From NCBI GenBank assembly GCA_964530825.1, contig CAZHCA010000020.1, positions 1-64,000 on the forward strand: 64,000 bases of DNA, in the 5' to 3' direction. The stretch comes from CAZHCA01 sp964530825 (GTDB lineage Bacteria; Bacteroidota; Bacteroidia; Chitinophagales; Saprospiraceae). Below, piece by piece: positions 35,786-44,619 of this stretch (positions are counted from its first letter, which is position 1; each line of letters begins with the position of its first letter). The notes under the pieces were generated by a model. That model worked only from the letters and a program-made list of their open reading frames with translations, did no database searches and was not told where the DNA came from. The position numbers were made by a program, and so were the translations under genes.

Positions 35786-36508
35786 ATGGAAAGTCCTACC
35801 TATAAAGAGCTACTCGACGCCGGGGTACACTTTGGACATCTGAAAAAAAAGTGGAACCCCAAAATGTCGCCCTATATTTTCATGGAGCGCAAAGGCATCC
35901 ACATCATTGATCTGAACCGCACTATTGAGTCGATGAATAAGGCGACCAATGCGTTAAAGCAAATCACCAAGTCGGGCAAGAAAGTAATGTTTGTAGCTAC
36001 CAAAAAGCAGGCGCGCGACATTGTATCGGAAGCAGCTCGCTCGGTGGGTATGCCCTATGTGACCGAACGCTGGCTGGGTGGTATGATGACGAACTTCGCT
36101 ACCATTCGCCGTTCTGTCAAAAAGATGAACAACATCGACAACATGCTGAACGATGCATCTTTGACAAGTGTCACGAAAAAAGAACGCCTCACACTTACGC
36201 GCGAGCGCGACAAACTGGAAAAAGTGCTGGGCGGTATTGCTAATTTGAATCGCTTGCCCTCAGCTATTTTTTTAGTAGATATTGCCCACGAGCACATCGC
36301 ACTGGCGGAAGCCCAAAAGCTTGGCTTGGTCACTTTCGGTATCGTTGACACCAACTCCGATCCTAATAAAGTCGACTACGCTATTCCGGGTAATGATGAT
36401 GCCTCGAAATCGATCCAGATCATTGTAAACCACGCTGTGGAAGCCATCCGCGAGGGTTTGGAAGAGCGTCGCAAGGCAAAAACGGAAGGAGAAGCAGCTC
36501 GCAGCTAA
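35786..36508 (+). CDS. rpsB: 30S ribosomal protein S2
   Basis: A 240-residue S2 protein, a late-assembling small-subunit component that contacts S1 where present. Motifs are GVHFGHLKKKWNPKMSPYIF near residues 13-32, RWLGGMMTNFATIRRSVKK near 92-110 and IVDTNSDPNKVDYAIPGNDDA near 190-210. The C-terminal tail is Lys/Glu/Ala-rich (RRKAKTEGEAARS). It precedes tsf by 70 nt, the arrangement seen in most bacteria. Confidence 0.96.
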   Translation: MESPTYKELLDAGVHFGHLKKKWNPKMSPYIFMERKGIHIIDLNRTIESMNKATNALKQITKSGKKVMFVATKKQARDIVSEAARSVGMPYVTERWLGGMMTNFATIRRSVKKMNNIDNMLNDASLTSVTKKERLTLTRERDKLEKVLGGIANLNRLPSAIFLVDIAHEHIALAEAQKLGLVTFGIVDTNSDPNKVDYAIPGNDDASKSIQIIVNHAVEAIREGLEERRKAKTEGEAARS

Positions 36509-36578
36509 CCCTGCACTGCGCCGATTGGCAATACCATGCGCATTCGACTGTTTTACTAAATAAAGACCGTAACCCAAC

Positions 36579-37424
36579 ATGAGCGATGTAAACATCTCAG
36601 CTTCCGACGTTAAAAAACTGCGCGAAATGACCGGCGCAGGTATGATGGACTGTAAAAAAGCCCTGACCGAAGCCGGCGGCGATTTCGATAAGGCCATCGA
36701 AATCCTTCGCAAAAAGGGCGAAAAGCTCTCCGCCAAACGCTCTGATCGCGAAGCCACGGAAGGCGTTGTGATCGCACTGGTCAACGACGATCGCAACCGG
36801 GGCGTCGTGATCAAACTCAGCAGTGAAACGGACTTCGTAGCCAAGAACGAAGCATTCGTCACCCTGGCACACCAAATTGCTGCTAAAACCCTGCAGGCTT
36901 TCCCTGCCGACCTAGAAGAAGTCAAAGCCCTCGACTTTGATGGCAACATGACAATTGGCGACAAAATTACCGAGCAGGTAGGAGTAATCGGGGAAAAAAT
37001 CGAACTGGCCGAATACGAGCGTCTCGAAGCCGATGTTGTTAGTCCCTATATCCACATGGGTAACAAAGCCGGGGTGCTGGTCGGGCTGAATACCGGTGTC
37101 GGACAGGAAGCCGTCTATAATGCCGGCCGCGACGTAGCCATGCAGGTGGCTGCAATGCGCCCCCTTGCCGTCAACAAAGACGGCGTAGATGCCTCTGTCG
37201 TAGAAAAGGAAATCGAGATCGGCAAAGAACAAGCCCGCCAGGAAGGCAAACCCGAGGCTATGCTCGAAAAAATTGCCTTGGGTAAGCTGAATAAGTTTTT
37301 CAAGGAAAATACTTTACTCGGCCAACAATTCGTGAAGAACAACAAGCAATCGGTAGCTGATTACCTCAAATCGATCGATAAAGACCTCACCGTTACCGGG
37401 TTCAAACACGTTACCCTTGGCTAA
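36579..37424 (+). CDS. tsf: Elongation factor Ts
   Basis: A 281-residue nucleotide-exchange factor for EF-Tu. The N-terminal UBA-like domain reads VKKLREMTGAGMMDCKKALTEAGGDFDKAIEILRKKGE, followed by the TDFVAKNEAFV motif near residues 86-96 that contacts EF-Tu, and a C-terminal HVTLG end. Length fits the family. It is the last gene before a strong terminator, so the operon is rplM-rpsI-rpsB-tsf. Confidence 0.96.
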   Translation: MSDVNISASDVKKLREMTGAGMMDCKKALTEAGGDFDKAIEILRKKGEKLSAKRSDREATEGVVIALVNDDRNRGVVIKLSSETDFVAKNEAFVTLAHQIAAKTLQAFPADLEEVKALDFDGNMTIGDKITEQVGVIGEKIELAEYERLEADVVSPYIHMGNKAGVLVGLNTGVGQEAVYNAGRDVAMQVAAMRPLAVNKDGVDASVVEKEIEIGKEQARQEGKPEAMLEKIALGKLNKFFKENTLLGQQFVKNNKQSVADYLKSIDKDLTVTGFKHVTLG

Positions 37425-37426
37425 AG

Positions 37427-37464
37427 AAAAAAGGCGAATTAGCATGCTAATTCGCCTTTTTTTT
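37427..37464 (+). terminator. Strong intrinsic terminator after tsf
   Basis: GGCGAATTAG pairs perfectly with its complement around CATG, extended by A/T flanks, and ends in eight U residues. It begins 3 nt past the tsf stop codon and separates tsf from pyrH. The A-rich left flank makes it also usable on the opposite strand. Confidence 0.92.
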
Positions 37465-37508
37465 CTTATTTCAAAGAGTCTTCTTACTTAGTACCTACCT
37501 GGACGCGC

Positions 37509-38222
37509 ATGGAATTGAAGTACAAAAGAGTTCTTTTAAAATTGAGCGGTGAAGCACTTATGGGCGATCAACGCTACGGCATATCTCCCAACATGCTTAT
37601 CCACTACGCCGAGCAGGTTCGCGACATCACGGCAGTAGGTGCCGAGGTAGCCATCGTAATTGGCGGCGGTAATATCTTTCGCGGCTTACAAGCCGAAGCT
37701 GCCGGACTCGAGCGCGTTCAAGGAGATTACATGGGTATGATGGCCACCGTAATCAATGGCATGGCCCTCCAAAGTGCTTTGGAAAGTAAAGGCGTATTTA
37801 CCCGACTGATATCGGCCATTGAGATGAAGCAAATCGCCGAGCCTTACATTCGCAGACGTGCAATCCGGCACCTGGAAAAAGGCCGTGTCGTCATCTTCTC
37901 CGCAGGTACCGGTAGCCCTTACTTTACGACCGACTCGGCCGCCGCACTGCGCGCCAACGAGATCAACGCCGACGTCATCCTCAAAGGCACCCGTGTAGAC
38001 GGCATCTATACCGCCGACCCCGAAAAAGATCCCACCGCTACTAAGTTCGATAACATATCTTTTGCGAAAGTCATCAGCCTGGGCCTCAGCGTTATGGACA
38101 TGACCGCTTTTACCCTCTGCCAGGAGAATAACCTGCCCATTATCGTTTTCGATATAAATGCAAAGGAAAACCTGCGGCGCATCATCATGGGGGAGACCGT
38201 AGGTACCCTGGTCGCTGGTTAA
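37509..38222 (+). CDS. pyrH: UMP kinase
   Basis: A 237-residue bacterial UMP kinase of the amino-acid-kinase fold, which converts UMP to UDP. It shows RVLLKLSGEALMGD near residues 6-19, IVIGGGNIFRG near 50-60 and GTGSPYFTTDSAAALRANE near 134-152. The gene lies 84 nt after tsf beyond a terminator, so it likely has its own promoter in the short gap. Its TAA stop overlaps the stop of the convergent comF gene by 4 nt (TTAA shared). Confidence 0.95.
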   Translation: MELKYKRVLLKLSGEALMGDQRYGISPNMLIHYAEQVRDITAVGAEVAIVIGGGNIFRGLQAEAAGLERVQGDYMGMMATVINGMALQSALESKGVFTRLISAIEMKQIAEPYIRRRAIRHLEKGRVVIFSAGTGSPYFTTDSAAALRANEINADVILKGTRVDGIYTADPEKDPTATKFDNISFAKVISLGLSVMDMTAFTLCQENNLPIIVFDINAKENLRRIIMGETVGTLVAG

Positions 38223-38938
38223 CCTACTGCTAATGCCAAGGTGCACACGCTCAGTCGAATGCCTGGTGATGCCCGAAACAGCGCCTGTGCACAGGCCTCG
38301 AGTGTCGCACCGGTAGTCAGCACATCATCAACCAACAGCCAGTGGCCCGGTGGTAAAGGTTTCCGGGCCTCAAAAGCATTCATTACATTCTGGATCCGAT
38401 CGGAGCGAGATTTGTGCGTCTGAGATCGGCGATGGCGGCGTCGGTGCAATACATTCGCGACCAAGGGTACTTCCAAAGCCCGGGCCAGTCCGATGCCAAA
38501 TGCTTCACTCTGGTTGTATCCCCGCTTATGCAGTTTGCGCCAGTGCAGTGGTACGGGTACGATGCCGCTCAGGTCTGGAAAGACAGCTTCTTCGCGTAAC
38601 AGTGCACCGTAATAGTGCCCCACCCGCTTGCACAAGGTGATCGCACCCCGGTACTTCAGGGCATGCACCAAAGACTGAACCCGACCGCCCTTGTCAAAGT
38701 AAAAGAAAGCTACGCCTGATTCGAGCGGCACGCGCCCCCAGAGTCTATCCACAATGGCATTGGCCCGAGGATAATATTGAAAATCGGTTTGGGGTAAGTA
38801 GTAAAAACAGGCCGGACAACAGAAAAAACCACTTCCTATTGGTTGATCTGAACAGACCGGACACCGTTCCGGGTAAAGTAAATCTAGTATCGGGGTATAC
38901 CAAGTAGCGCCGAGCATAGGGATACTTTTGCGCCCCAC
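38219..38938 (-). CDS. ComF family phosphoribosyltransferase-like protein
   Basis: A 239-residue ComF-type protein. An N-terminal zinc-ribbon-like cysteine set (Cys26, Cys29, Cys41, Cys44 in CPVC and CPAC) precedes a phosphoribosyltransferase fold with VPVPLHWRKLHKRGYNQSE near residues 128-146 and the PRPP loop LLVDDVLTTGAT near 207. In naturally competent bacteria ComFC acts in DNA uptake; in Bacteroidota the role is unproven. An internal Met8 is an alternative start. It converges with pyrH, overlapping it at the stop codon. Confidence 0.88.
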   Translation of the reverse strand: MGRKSIPMLGATWYTPILDLLYPERCPVCSDQPIGSGFFCCPACFYYLPQTDFQYYPRANAIVDRLWGRVPLESGVAFFYFDKGGRVQSLVHALKYRGAITLCKRVGHYYGALLREEAVFPDLSGIVPVPLHWRKLHKRGYNQSEAFGIGLARALEVPLVANVLHRRRHRRSQTHKSRSDRIQNVMNAFEARKPLPPGHWLLVDDVLTTGATLEACAQALFRASPGIRLSVCTLALAVG

Positions 38939-38944
38939 CTTGCC

Positions 38945-38977
38945 AAAAAAACGCCCAACCTAAGTTCAGGATGGGCG
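38945..38977 (-). terminator. Intrinsic terminator of the DegS-like protease gene
   Basis: On the minus strand CGCCCATCCT pairs with AGGTTGGGCG (one mismatch) around a 6-nt loop, then seven U residues follow. It sits about 140 nt past the protease stop codon and only 7 nt upstream of the comF start codon. Confidence 0.75.
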
Positions 38978-39114
38978 CATCAAAACAAAACGAAAAACCA
39001 ACTTTAAACAAGTCTTTTATAGGCAAAAACTCTAAATGCAAAAATTATGTTTCATTCTCACTGTTAACAAAATCCTAAGGGAAAGGAATTGTCGCCTATT
39101 ATCGCTAGCGGGTA

Positions 39115-40272
39115 TCACTCATCCTGAGGAGCAGACCGCAATCTCACCGGAATGTCGATGTACTCGCCCTTCCGGTTCACCGTTAGGTTAACCGTCTCAC
39201 CCACTTTGGCCCGCCCAATGATTTCTTGCAGTTCGGGGACAGTATTGACGACCCGGCCGTCCACTTCGACAATAACATCTTGCTCAAGCACGCCAGCATA
39301 CTGGGCAGAACCGCCATTGACCAAGTTGCCGACATAGACGCCCTGCGTGATATCGAGACCGATTTGGTTTGCCAGCTCTTCGTTCATTTCGGCGATCTCA
39401 ACGCCAAGGAAGGCCCGTTGGAAGCTGCCGAATTCGATAATGTCATCAGCAATTTTACGCGCCAAATTTATGGGAATAGCAAAAGAATATCCTTGAAAGA
39501 CGCCGGTACGCGTGGCAATAGCAGTATTGATACCGAGCAGTTGACCTTCGGTGGTCACCAGTGCTCCACCGCTATTGCCCGGGTTAACTGCCGCATCCGT
39601 CTGGATAAAAGTCTCTATGGCATCGCGTCCTGGCAAAAGCTCCAGTGAGCGCCCTTTAGCGCTTACAATTCCAGCCGTAACCGTAGAGGTAAGGTCGAAT
39701 GGATTACCTACCGCAAGTACCCATTCACCGATTTCCGACTCGTCGGAATCGGCCAGGGATAGCGTGGGCAGGTTGCGCCCTTCAATTTTAATAACCGCAA
39801 GGTCTGTTTTGTCGTCGCGCCCCACCAAAGTAGCTTTAAACTGCCGGTTATCGGTCAGGGTGACTTCAATGTCATCGGCGAACTCAACGACGTGATTATT
39901 GGTAATAATGTACCCATCTGGGCGGTAGATCACCCCCGAGCCAGCCCCCTGGACCGGCCGGTCGCCGCGGAAGGGGTTACTGAAAAGATCACCAAAAAAA
40001 TCCGGATAGTCCATGCGAGGCGACGCATCTTCCGCCGAAGCCGTTCCGGAAGCCTTGATATGCACTACCGCGGGCATCGCCTGACGTGCAGCCTTCGTAA
40101 AGTCGAAGTTCGGTGGCGTAAAACCTTTCGCAGGTTGTACATTGCGCACCGGCACAACCATCGCAGAAGATTCGGGCTCGAGCGATGGTAAAGGGGTAAA
40201 GAAATAGACACCGCCTAAGACAAGCAGTCCGCCTAAGAGGCCGGAGAAAAGGTGGGGAAGGGTTTGCTTCAT
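39115..40272 (-). CDS. DegS/HtrA-like trypsin-type serine protease with one PDZ domain
   Basis: A 385-residue protein from ATG 40272 (MKQTLPHLFSG), which places the membrane/signal segment at the N-terminus; an ATG 36 nt upstream is also possible. The protease domain holds the triad in this numbering: His127 (TNNHVVEF), Asp157 (DKTDLAVIKI) and Ser234 (NPGNSGGAL). A single C-terminal PDZ domain begins near FLGVEIAEM and ends near residue 380. The layout matches DegS-like anchored envelope-stress proteases. Nothing in the adjacent genes shows its target; the ECF sigma factor 940 nt away is on the other strand. Confidence 0.92.
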   Translation of the reverse strand: MKQTLPHLFSGLLGGLLVLGGVYFFTPLPSLEPESSAMVVPVRNVQPAKGFTPPNFDFTKAARQAMPAVVHIKASGTASAEDASPRMDYPDFFGDLFSNPFRGDRPVQGAGSGVIYRPDGYIITNNHVVEFADDIEVTLTDNRQFKATLVGRDDKTDLAVIKIEGRNLPTLSLADSDESEIGEWVLAVGNPFDLTSTVTAGIVSAKGRSLELLPGRDAIETFIQTDAAVNPGNSGGALVTTEGQLLGINTAIATRTGVFQGYSFAIPINLARKIADDIIEFGSFQRAFLGVEIAEMNEELANQIGLDITQGVYVGNLVNGGSAQYAGVLEQDVIVEVDGRVVNTVPELQEIIGRAKVGETVNLTVNRKGEYIDIPVRLRSAPQDE

Positions 40273-40528
40273 CGTTCGTAATATTTTTATTTTAAGCCGA
40301 GTTATCATTTGGAAAAATTCAGCATACGTTCTGAAGGGGAGTTACGGTTTGTACATGAACAGGCATTTAGCACCCTGAATAAAAAACAAACTTACAGCCA
40401 AAATGCTTTGTTACGCCCGTAATTTCGTTTAACAGGATCTTAACAAGCAATTGCATTCCCGCTTAGACATCACTCCAAATTTAATGACCGTCTTTAATGT
40501 TTAAGAGAAGTTGAGTAAAGCGTTTTTA

Positions 40529-41077
40529 ATGAATGCCTTGTCGCCCGAGAACGAGCTGGAAGCGCGCTTTTTCGATGAGCCAGACTTTCTGACCGGCCTC
40601 ACCTGGGGCGTGCCCCGTTACGGCCACCCCGAAGGAGAGATTTACAAGCACGTGCAGGAGGTCCTCATCAATATCGACTCCTGCGGAGTAGACGACACGA
40701 TTCGCCAACAGCTACGCTTTATTGCTTTCACCCACGACACATTTAAGTATAAAGAACACAAGGGCGAGCCCCGGGACTGGAGCAGGCATCACGGCGTTTA
40801 TGCCCGGCTCTTCCTAGAGCGATTTATCACAGACTGGGCAGTGCTCAATGTCACCGAACTGCACGACGAGGCCTACTACGCCTGGAGGCTTTCCTACCTA
40901 TATCAGCAACCCGCTGTAGGAAAAAAAAGGCTGGAGCGCTTACTTGACAGGATCGGGAAATATATTCAACTTTACTACATATTCTTTAAGTGCGACACGA
41001 AAACAGGAGACAAAAACCAAGCACCCCTCAAGTGGTTTGAAGCCACCATACCTGGCATTGAAATAATTTCTTTTTAA
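40529..41077 (+). CDS. HD-domain-like hypothetical protein
   Basis: A 182-residue protein from ATG 40529; a TTG 18 nt upstream is an alternative start. It shows an HD-type metal-ligand spacing: YKHVQEV near residue 40, AFTHDTFKYKEHKGEP near 70, HHGVYARLFLERF near 90, and FFKCDTKTGDK near 155. This resembles the HD domains of nucleotidyl- or phospho-hydrolases. I do not recognise a named family. It lies upstream of the sigma-factor gene by 135 nt on the same strand, with no clear operon link. Confidence 0.68.
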   Translation: MNALSPENELEARFFDEPDFLTGLTWGVPRYGHPEGEIYKHVQEVLINIDSCGVDDTIRQQLRFIAFTHDTFKYKEHKGEPRDWSRHHGVYARLFLERFITDWAVLNVTELHDEAYYAWRLSYLYQQPAVGKKRLERLLDRIGKYIQLYYIFFKCDTKTGDKNQAPLKWFEATIPGIEIISF

Positions 41078-41212
41078 TACGGCGCACGATCCCCAAGGCC
41101 AAACGGCTAACGCTCTGCAATCTTATGAAACTTTTTTTCAAAAAAGTAGGTTATTGATAACGCACTGTAGGCAAGTCCATTACAGCGCTCTATTTCGCCT
41201 ACAAAGGAAAGC

Positions 41213-41791
41213 ATGTCTGACGACAAACAACAACACATGAATTCAGACCTCATTTTCGAACGCGAGCTGCTGCCGCAAATCGAGGCGCTGTATTCTTTTG
41301 CCTATCATCTGACGTACAACGAAGAAGATGCTAATGACCTTGTGCAGGAGACCTACCTGAAGGCATTTAAATCCATCGGTAGCTATCGATCGGGCACCAA
41401 CGCCAAGGCATGGCTCTTCAAGATCCTGAAGAATAATTTTATCAACCAATACCGGAAACAAAGTAAACAACCCATCCAGGTTGATTACGAAGATGTCGTC
41501 AAATACCAGGACGATGAGGACAGTCAGTTCTCCAGCTTTCTCGATTTGCGGGAAGAGATGTTCCAGGATATGATTGGCGACGAAGTTACCAATGCCATTA
41601 ATGCCCTACCGGTCGACTTCCGGCTGGTAATACTGCTATGCGACATTGAAGGATTTACCTACGAGGAAATATCGAAAATTATCGACACGCCCATCGGCAC
41701 CGTGCGATCGCGATTGCACCGGGCAAGGAATATGCTGAAAGAAAAGTTAAAAACATACGCCGAAACTTTAGGCTATAAAGACCGGCGGTAA
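41213..41791 (+). CDS. ECF-type RNA polymerase sigma factor
   Basis: A 192-residue sigma-70-family protein with only regions 2 and 4. Region 2 is FAYHLTYNEEDANDLVQETYLKAFKSIGSY with AKAWLFKILKNNFINQYRK (about residues 25-84). Region 4 is LPVDFRLVILLCDIEGFTYEEISKIIDTPIGTVRSRLHRARNMLKEKL (about 128-180), which binds the -35-like element. ECF factors direct transcription of stress or envelope genes. A small likely anti-sigma gene starts 248 nt downstream. An internal Met9 is an alternative start. Confidence 0.93.
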   Translation: MSDDKQQHMNSDLIFERELLPQIEALYSFAYHLTYNEEDANDLVQETYLKAFKSIGSYRSGTNAKAWLFKILKNNFINQYRKQSKQPIQVDYEDVVKYQDDEDSQFSSFLDLREEMFQDMIGDEVTNAINALPVDFRLVILLCDIEGFTYEEISKIIDTPIGTVRSRLHRARNMLKEKLKTYAETLGYKDRR

Positions 41792-42039
41792 CAATTTGTA
41801 ATCCAATTTTAATCACCGCCACGGGATAATCTAAGCCGCAACTCTCCGCCTCGGTGGGTGGAGGATGCACAAGTGCTTTACTGCTTTCCACAGCCCCCAG
41901 TTAGTTGAATATTACGCTATCTCATAAACTATGCTTCAGGTTCTTTATCACATCATTATCAAAAAGGCGTTTTTCAACGGAAAAGCCAAGCCAAAGCACT
42001 TAATTGGCGGTCATCCTAAGTGGCACAAAAACTCCAATC

Positions 42040-42282
42040 ATGAGCAACCACCAGAACTACCAAGAGTTGGTTCGGAAAGTTACCATGTACCTGGACAACG
42101 AGCTGAGTGAAACCGATGCTCGCGCTCTACTCCGCGACATTGAACAAAACCCGAGTTATTACCAAGTTCTGAGTCAGGAAAAATCCTTTAGGGAATTCTT
42201 GAGGAGTAAAATCCATCGCAGGAAACCATCGCCTGCGCTCATCCAATCGATCAAGGAAAAAATCCGTCTCACCTCTGCTTAA
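42040..42282 (+). CDS. Small probable anti-sigma factor
   Basis: An 80-residue soluble protein. I chose ATG 42040 because codons upstream of it to 42004 (TTG) show no conserved text. The sequence ELVRKVTMYLDNELSETDARALLRDIEQNPSYYQVLSQEKSFREFLRSKI resembles the N-terminal anti-sigma domain of zinc-finger-type anti-sigma factors but lacks the His-Cys-Cys set and any membrane helix. Position just downstream of an ECF sigma gene supports that role. In Bacteroidota similar short proteins occur next to sigma factors. Confidence 0.75.
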   Translation: MSNHQNYQELVRKVTMYLDNELSETDARALLRDIEQNPSYYQVLSQEKSFREFLRSKIHRRKPSPALIQSIKEKIRLTSA

Positions 42283-42411
42283 ATCCGGTCTATGCTGAAA
42301 TTCGTTGCGCAAGGGGAAAAAGCTAAGCATGGGATAGAAAATAAAAGATGCGAAAAGATTGCTTCGCAAAAAGCCAATTTATCACCCGGTGCAACTAATC
42401 GAAAGACCACG

Positions 42412-43020
42412 ATGAGCAGAGTGGATGATCCACTAGCACGAAATACGTTTACCCATCCCCGCCCGGCCGCCCTCCGGCCGGGCTTTTTACTGGCCATTCT
42501 CCTGGTAGGTGCCACCTCCATTTTAACGGCCCAAAGGCCTTCCTTCGACCGACTGCTGACCGAAACCCAGGTGGTGCGCAACCTTCCCGTCGAAGGGCAA
42601 TTCAAGCCGGTTGCATTCGACACTGACACCCTTTTCCAGTACGGCATGCGCTCCCGCCTGGAAAAACTGCATATTTATTACCGAATTGAGCCCTACGATA
42701 CGCTTTTACCAGCCTTCAATTATCCGAACATTCGCAGCGGACGTCTACTCATGCATCTGTCCCGCAATGATGGGGAATACCTGATTACCGGCAAACCGAT
42801 CGAACCGGAATTACTCCAAACCCGCTACCAAGCAGACTGGGGCGCGGTCTACTTCTTTCAGCCCAAGCGCAAATACGCACCCTTCCCACATGCCAAAATG
42901 ACGGTCGTCTACCGCGAAAGTGCCGGTACTGCCTACACTCTCTATTCATTCGAAGACCCGACACCCACTCTCGACCGGACCGTCTTCGACCTGCGTTTCA
43001 TCCAAGAACCGGAAGAATAA
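42412..43020 (+). CDS. Hypothetical exported or membrane-anchored protein
   Basis: A 202-residue protein from ATG 42412; the frame is open further upstream to 42292, but that part is not protein-like. A single hydrophobic segment (PGFLLAILLVGATSILTAQ, about residues 24-42) looks like a signal peptide or anchor. The remainder has RSRLEKLHIYYRIEPYDTLLPAFNYP and ends in RFIQEPEE. I recognise no family. It follows the anti-sigma gene by 129 nt on the same strand, and may belong to the sigma factor transcript. Confidence 0.62.
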   Translation: MSRVDDPLARNTFTHPRPAALRPGFLLAILLVGATSILTAQRPSFDRLLTETQVVRNLPVEGQFKPVAFDTDTLFQYGMRSRLEKLHIYYRIEPYDTLLPAFNYPNIRSGRLLMHLSRNDGEYLITGKPIEPELLQTRYQADWGAVYFFQPKRKYAPFPHAKMTVVYRESAGTAYTLYSFEDPTPTLDRTVFDLRFIQEPEE

Positions 43021-43130
43021 ATTTTTCTACCAAAAGATTTTTTAACTTTTCCTTAATCTTCGAGGTCATAATTTTGCAAAAACAGATCTGGTGAAAGATC
43101 TTGTCGTTCGCCTAACCAAATTATTACCTG

Positions 43131-44561
43131 ATGGAATCCATTAGCGTCTTCGACATGTTGAAGATTGGAATTGGGCCGTCCAGCTCGCACACTCTAGGGC
43201 CGTGGCGAGCCGCCCAGCTTTTCACCCAAGAGTTGCTAGACCAGCGCCTACTGGATCTTACCGTCAACGTGCACGTACACCTTTATGGCTCTCTTGCCCT
43301 CACCGGACGGGGCCACGGCACCGATGTTGCCATCCTACTAGGCCTGACCGGCGCCGACCCCGTCACGATCCCTACCGAAGAGGTCCATCATATACCTGCT
43401 GCCGTCTCTGAATCGCGGCAGCTAGAACTTCTTGGAGGGCGCACCATCGCCTTCCATCCTGACGAGCACCTGCATTTCCACTTTTCCGAACGCCTACCCT
43501 ATCACGCCAATGGTTTGCGCTTCGAAGCGCTCGGCCGAGCTGGCGAACGGCTGCACGAAGCAGTCTTTTACTCCATAGGAGGCGGATTTGTGCACCGCGA
43601 GGGCGAAAAAGAAGAAACCATCGGCGATTCCAAAGACTTACCCTTCCCGGTGAATAGTGGTGAAGACATATTGCGCTATTGCAAAACCCGCGGCATCGGC
43701 ATTGCCGAGATGGTGTACCACAACGAACGCACCTGGCGTTCGGGGCGAGAAATACACCAAGGACTGACCCGCATCTGGGAAGTGATGAAACAGTGCGTGT
43801 ACCACGGCTGCCATACCGAAGGCGCCCTGCCGGGCGGACTCAACGTAAACCGGCGTGCTCCGGCTATCAATCGCAAGCTTCTGGCCGACGTCGAGTACGG
43901 AGGCGTAGACCAATGGATTAAGCTGATCCGACACGGGCGCTACGGGTTTTCTGAAATTATCAAATGGATTGGCTGCTTCGCTATGGCGGTCAACGAAGAG
44001 AATGCCAGCTTTGGTCGCGTCGTAACGGCACCTACCAACGGTGCAGCTGGGGTGATTCCGGCTGTGATGTTCTACTACATCTGTTTTTCGGGTAAACAAG
44101 TAATCGATAAAGACATCGTCAAGTTTTTGCTCGTCGCCGGCGAAGTGGGCAGCCTGTTCAAGAAAGGCTCGACGATATCGGCAGCGATGGGCGGCTGCCA
44201 AGCCGAAATTGGCGTTTCATCCGCTATGGCCGCGGCGGCCCTCACCGAAGGGCTGGGCGGCAACTGTGGCCAGGCCCTAATGGCCGCCGAAATTGCTATG
44301 GAGCATCACCTTGGGCTCACCTGCGACCCTGTCGGGGGGTTGGTCCAGATTCCTTGCATCGAGCGCAATTCCATGGGCGCCGTCAAAGCAATTACCGCTG
44401 CCAAAATAGCCTTAGAGAGCGATCCGTCGAAGGCGCGCGTATCCCTCGATGATGTGATCAAAACCATGTGGGAAACTGCCCAGGATATGCACGCGAAATA
44501 CAAAGAAACTTCGCAGGGTGGGCTAGCGACCAACATTTCGATTATGCTGCCCGAATGCTGA
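43131..44561 (+). CDS. sdaA: L-serine ammonia-lyase (single-chain, iron-sulfur)
   Basis: A 476-residue enzyme that deaminates L-serine to pyruvate and ammonia with a 4Fe-4S cluster. The N-terminal beta domain has MLKIGIGPSSSHTLGPWRAA near residues 10-29. The C-terminal catalytic domain has the conserved TAPTNGAAGVIPAVMFYY near 302-319, KGSTISAAMGGCQAEIGVSSAMAAAALTEGLGG near 346-378, and cysteines in GGCQAE, LGGNCGQAL, LTCDPVGG and IPCIERN. Length matches the fused alpha-beta type. It is monocistronic; the 110-nt upstream gap contains no recognised element. Confidence 0.95.
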   Translation: MESISVFDMLKIGIGPSSSHTLGPWRAAQLFTQELLDQRLLDLTVNVHVHLYGSLALTGRGHGTDVAILLGLTGADPVTIPTEEVHHIPAAVSESRQLELLGGRTIAFHPDEHLHFHFSERLPYHANGLRFEALGRAGERLHEAVFYSIGGGFVHREGEKEETIGDSKDLPFPVNSGEDILRYCKTRGIGIAEMVYHNERTWRSGREIHQGLTRIWEVMKQCVYHGCHTEGALPGGLNVNRRAPAINRKLLADVEYGGVDQWIKLIRHGRYGFSEIIKWIGCFAMAVNEENASFGRVVTAPTNGAAGVIPAVMFYYICFSGKQVIDKDIVKFLLVAGEVGSLFKKGSTISAAMGGCQAEIGVSSAMAAAALTEGLGGNCGQALMAAEIAMEHHLGLTCDPVGGLVQIPCIERNSMGAVKAITAAKIALESDPSKARVSLDDVIKTMWETAQDMHAKYKETSQGGLATNISIMLPEC

Positions 44562-44619
44562 TTTGCCGCTTGAAACTATTGCGCTGCTTTGGGGTTGTGC
44601 GGAGCGGTTTTTAAGTTAT

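Noticed and set aside
36272..36964. 230-codon minus-strand frame spanning rpsB and tsf
   Set aside because: It lies antisense to two ribosome-related genes with full-length matches; no family resemblance.
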